Below, piece after piece: positions 18,495 through 20,279 of a stretch of 20,279 nucleotides of DNA. The notes below the pieces were generated by a model. The model was given only the letters and a program-made list of their open reading frames with translations. It was not told the origin of the DNA and made no database searches. Every line of letters starts with the position of its first letter. Positions within the stretch are counted from its first letter, which is position 1. Source of the DNA: Candolleomyces eurysporus (taxonomy: Eukaryota > Basidiomycota > Agaricomycetes > Agaricales > Psathyrellaceae); NCBI GenBank assembly GCA_027579435.1, contig JANBPK010001360.1, positions 1 through 20,279 of the forward strand, given 5' to 3'. Position numbers and translations under genes: made by a program.

Positions 18495-18918
18495 AGCTCA
18501 TGATACCAGTGGGGATAAAATCGAATTTCAACTCCTATGCATTCCTTCCGGACTTTTTGGAGAACGAGGCAGTCACACATGGATGATCTTTTATGAATTA
18601 GTATTTCACCGGGACGATGCTGTATATATTGACATGATTTTCCGAACGAACGAAACTTTATATTGACCTTTTAATATACTACTTCTCTCGGTCCTTTTCT
18701 CGGTGCGGTTGGTAGTTATCCAATGGACGTCTTCTGTGCTTCTCGGTGCATGAACGGCTTTGTCCTTTCGTGTCTTCGTATTTAATATAATAGGTAGGTA
18801 GCAATTACATACATGGTAGTGTGATATACAATATGTCACCCCAAACCCGTGAAATCCGCTCGGTCAATCGGCCGAGATTTGAGATAGGGAAATGGTGCAA
18901 AGGATGGTAAGATCTTGC
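18495..18918. other. Convergent intergenic region (3' UTRs)
   Basis: AT-rich sequence between the stop of the plus-strand SOD gene and the stop of the minus-strand DUF4436 gene. No gene seen; it should hold both 3' ends. Confidence 0.5.
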
Positions 18919-20279
18919 TCATGGATTCTTAGCAGCAAGCTCCTGCTCCTTCTCCGCTTTTGGTGAAGACTTGAGAGACGGGAAGGCGTCGTCTAAGGTA
19001 AAGGAACGTTATTAAGGGGATAACAACCTAGGGAGAAAGTGGGACGTACGCATCAACTTCCAGCTTATTTGGCGTGGCATATTCGTAGGGTCGGTGAGGA
19101 TGAACGCGCCCAGGGAAAAGGCAGCCTAAGGAGACAAGTGGAGTTGGGATCATTGAGAAACGGAGAGCCAGGGATAGAGCGACTCACAGTTAAAGCCAGA
19201 AGGGCAAGACAAGGCACTAGGCCAACCAAATCTGTGAACGAGAAATCAGAATGTGGACTGGAGATCGCGGTGGTCGCTGAAGGACGTACCGACAATATCG
19301 CCTTCAAAATCGAGCAATCCGATGCCAGTAAGCACAAGGAGAAATTATCAACTCAGCAAAGACACATACCGAATCCGTCTGGAGCACCAGGCATACTCTG
19401 CCTCAGCTGTGTAAACGCAAACAGGGTCGCCACCGGGATCAGCAGAACCTCTCCACGTTGCTTGAACCCGAAGAATACAGTTGTGATCATGACGAGAGCG
19501 AGAATAATAGTGATTAACCCTGTCGTTTAAAAAGATAATGTAAGATGGAAGACGCAAAGGGAAGGAGGTGATTCGGAGGAGGCTTCTTACAGACGGCTAT
19601 TGTTGAGACGATGCTGTAGGATTTCACCAGAGTACTACGTGTGAGAGTGATGGTAGCTTCAACGAGACCTGGTGGCACATTGGAATTGAAGGTATGGCTG
19701 AACTCGGTTTCAAGGCCTCTGCAAATTAAGTAAAAACGAATAAGCGAGTAGTCGTGGAAAGGAGGACGACGAATCATACACAGCAATACCCCTCGTTTGC
19801 GCGATCGACACTCCGACGGTATTTCCCGTCCTATTCTCCCGAGCGAAGAAGATAATCTCTGCCGTGTACCTAATTATATAGAGGGAGACATTTCGTTCAG
19901 CCGATGCTATACGGTTCCCTAGAGAGGACATGACCTACACATCGAACGGATAGAAAAGTAAACTGGAATCTCTTCTGTCCGGCGAGAAAAGGGCCAGCTG
20001 GGTCCTGAATGTCGGCGTTCGAGAAAAACGGTCGTTGGCCGCCAGCGCTGTTGCATTGAACTTGAAGATAGGCCGGTCTGGTGGATTGCTTGAAAGAATC
20101 TCTTCTTGCGTTGAGAACGTGCCCTCAGCCTTGAGAAGGTTCCTGTGGTGTGAAGGCAGACGTCAATATGCAGTCCTGAATAGAGAATAGAGAATTAAGA
20201 GGACGTACGTGTCGAAGAAGATATCAACCTCTGTACAAGCGAGAAGATTGTCTGGTCGGCATGCCGAGTTGGTCTCCCC
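18919..20279 (-). CDS. DUF4436 membrane protein, 3' part (5' end outside window)
   Basis: A fungal membrane protein of unknown function. Visible exons (downward): 20279-20209, 20142-19939, 19869-19780, 19718-19591, 19519-19370, 19301-19290, 19231-19188, 19125-19050, 18992-18919; all eight introns are 57-71 nt, GT...AG, and the frame holds throughout. In order come a lumenal or extracellular beta-rich region (FRTQLALFSP, LLFYPFDVYTAEIIFFARENRTGN, ETEFSHTFNS), and a membrane segment WLITIILALVMITTVFFG. A PVATLFAFTQLRQSMPGAP motif typical of the family follows. Two more hydrophobic spans (LVGLVPCLALLALT, AAFSLGAFILTDP) and a charged tail ending KEQELAAKNP complete it. The 12-nt exon (19301-19290) is supported by frame and by completing GFGDIVDLVG. 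The start and N-terminal membrane anchor are not in the window. Confidence 0.85.

Noticed and set aside
1..20279. CRISPR arrays, bacterial operons, rRNA, riboswitches
   Set aside because: None seen; the intron-rich gene structure and protein families are fungal.

Overview
This window looks like nuclear DNA of a filamentous basidiomycete, probably an Agaricomycete. Genes are split by many short introns (about 43-111 nt, GT...AG). One gene belongs to the fungal DUF6533 membrane-protein family, which is greatly expanded in Agaricomycetes. The transposable elements are typical of such genomes. Single N bases at 551, 12659 and 14361 suggest a draft assembly. All spliced models below were built by hand and checked for reading-frame continuity across every junction; no homology search was run.

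Layout. 1-770: AT-rich, no gene seen. 771-3757 (-): a pogo-type (Tc1/mariner superfamily) transposase gene, split by a 776-bp solo LTR (1966-2741, TG...CA ends, 5-bp target duplication CCGGG). 3806-5301: no recognisable gene. 5302-7006 (-): an apparently intact 12-exon DUF6533 gene of 309 codons. 6809-13545: a head-to-tail tandem duplication. Copy 1 (6809-9956) and copy 2 (9957 to about 13545) each carry an intact four-exon msrA gene (peptide methionine sulfoxide reductase A, minus strand). Copy 2 also carries exons 1-2 of the DUF6533 gene as a dead 5' fragment, and a 1.07-kb insertion at 11885-12950 absent from copy 1. That insertion encodes a candidate cysteine-rich, zinc-finger-like protein. 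13640-14741 (+): a decayed, inverted DUF6533 paralogue. 15550-15975: a non-coding block crowded with TCTGA/TCAGA pentamers. 16277-16348 (-): tRNA-Cys(GCA). 17567-18494 (+): a six-exon secreted Cu/Zn superoxide dismutase with all metal ligands. 18919-20279 (-): the 3' part of a DUF4436 membrane-protein gene that runs off the window.

Themes. Two of the recognised activities (MsrA and Cu/Zn SOD) belong to oxidative-stress defence, but they are separated by a pseudogene and repeats, and nothing shows co-regulation. The locus is a clear case of fungal genome turnover: tandem duplication, gene-fragment capture, a nested retrotransposon LTR and a paralogue pseudogene. The least explained items are the 1.07-kb insertion with its Cys-rich gene, the LTR with four Gcn4-like TGACTC motifs plus an internal near-open frame, and the changed N-terminus of the second MsrA.
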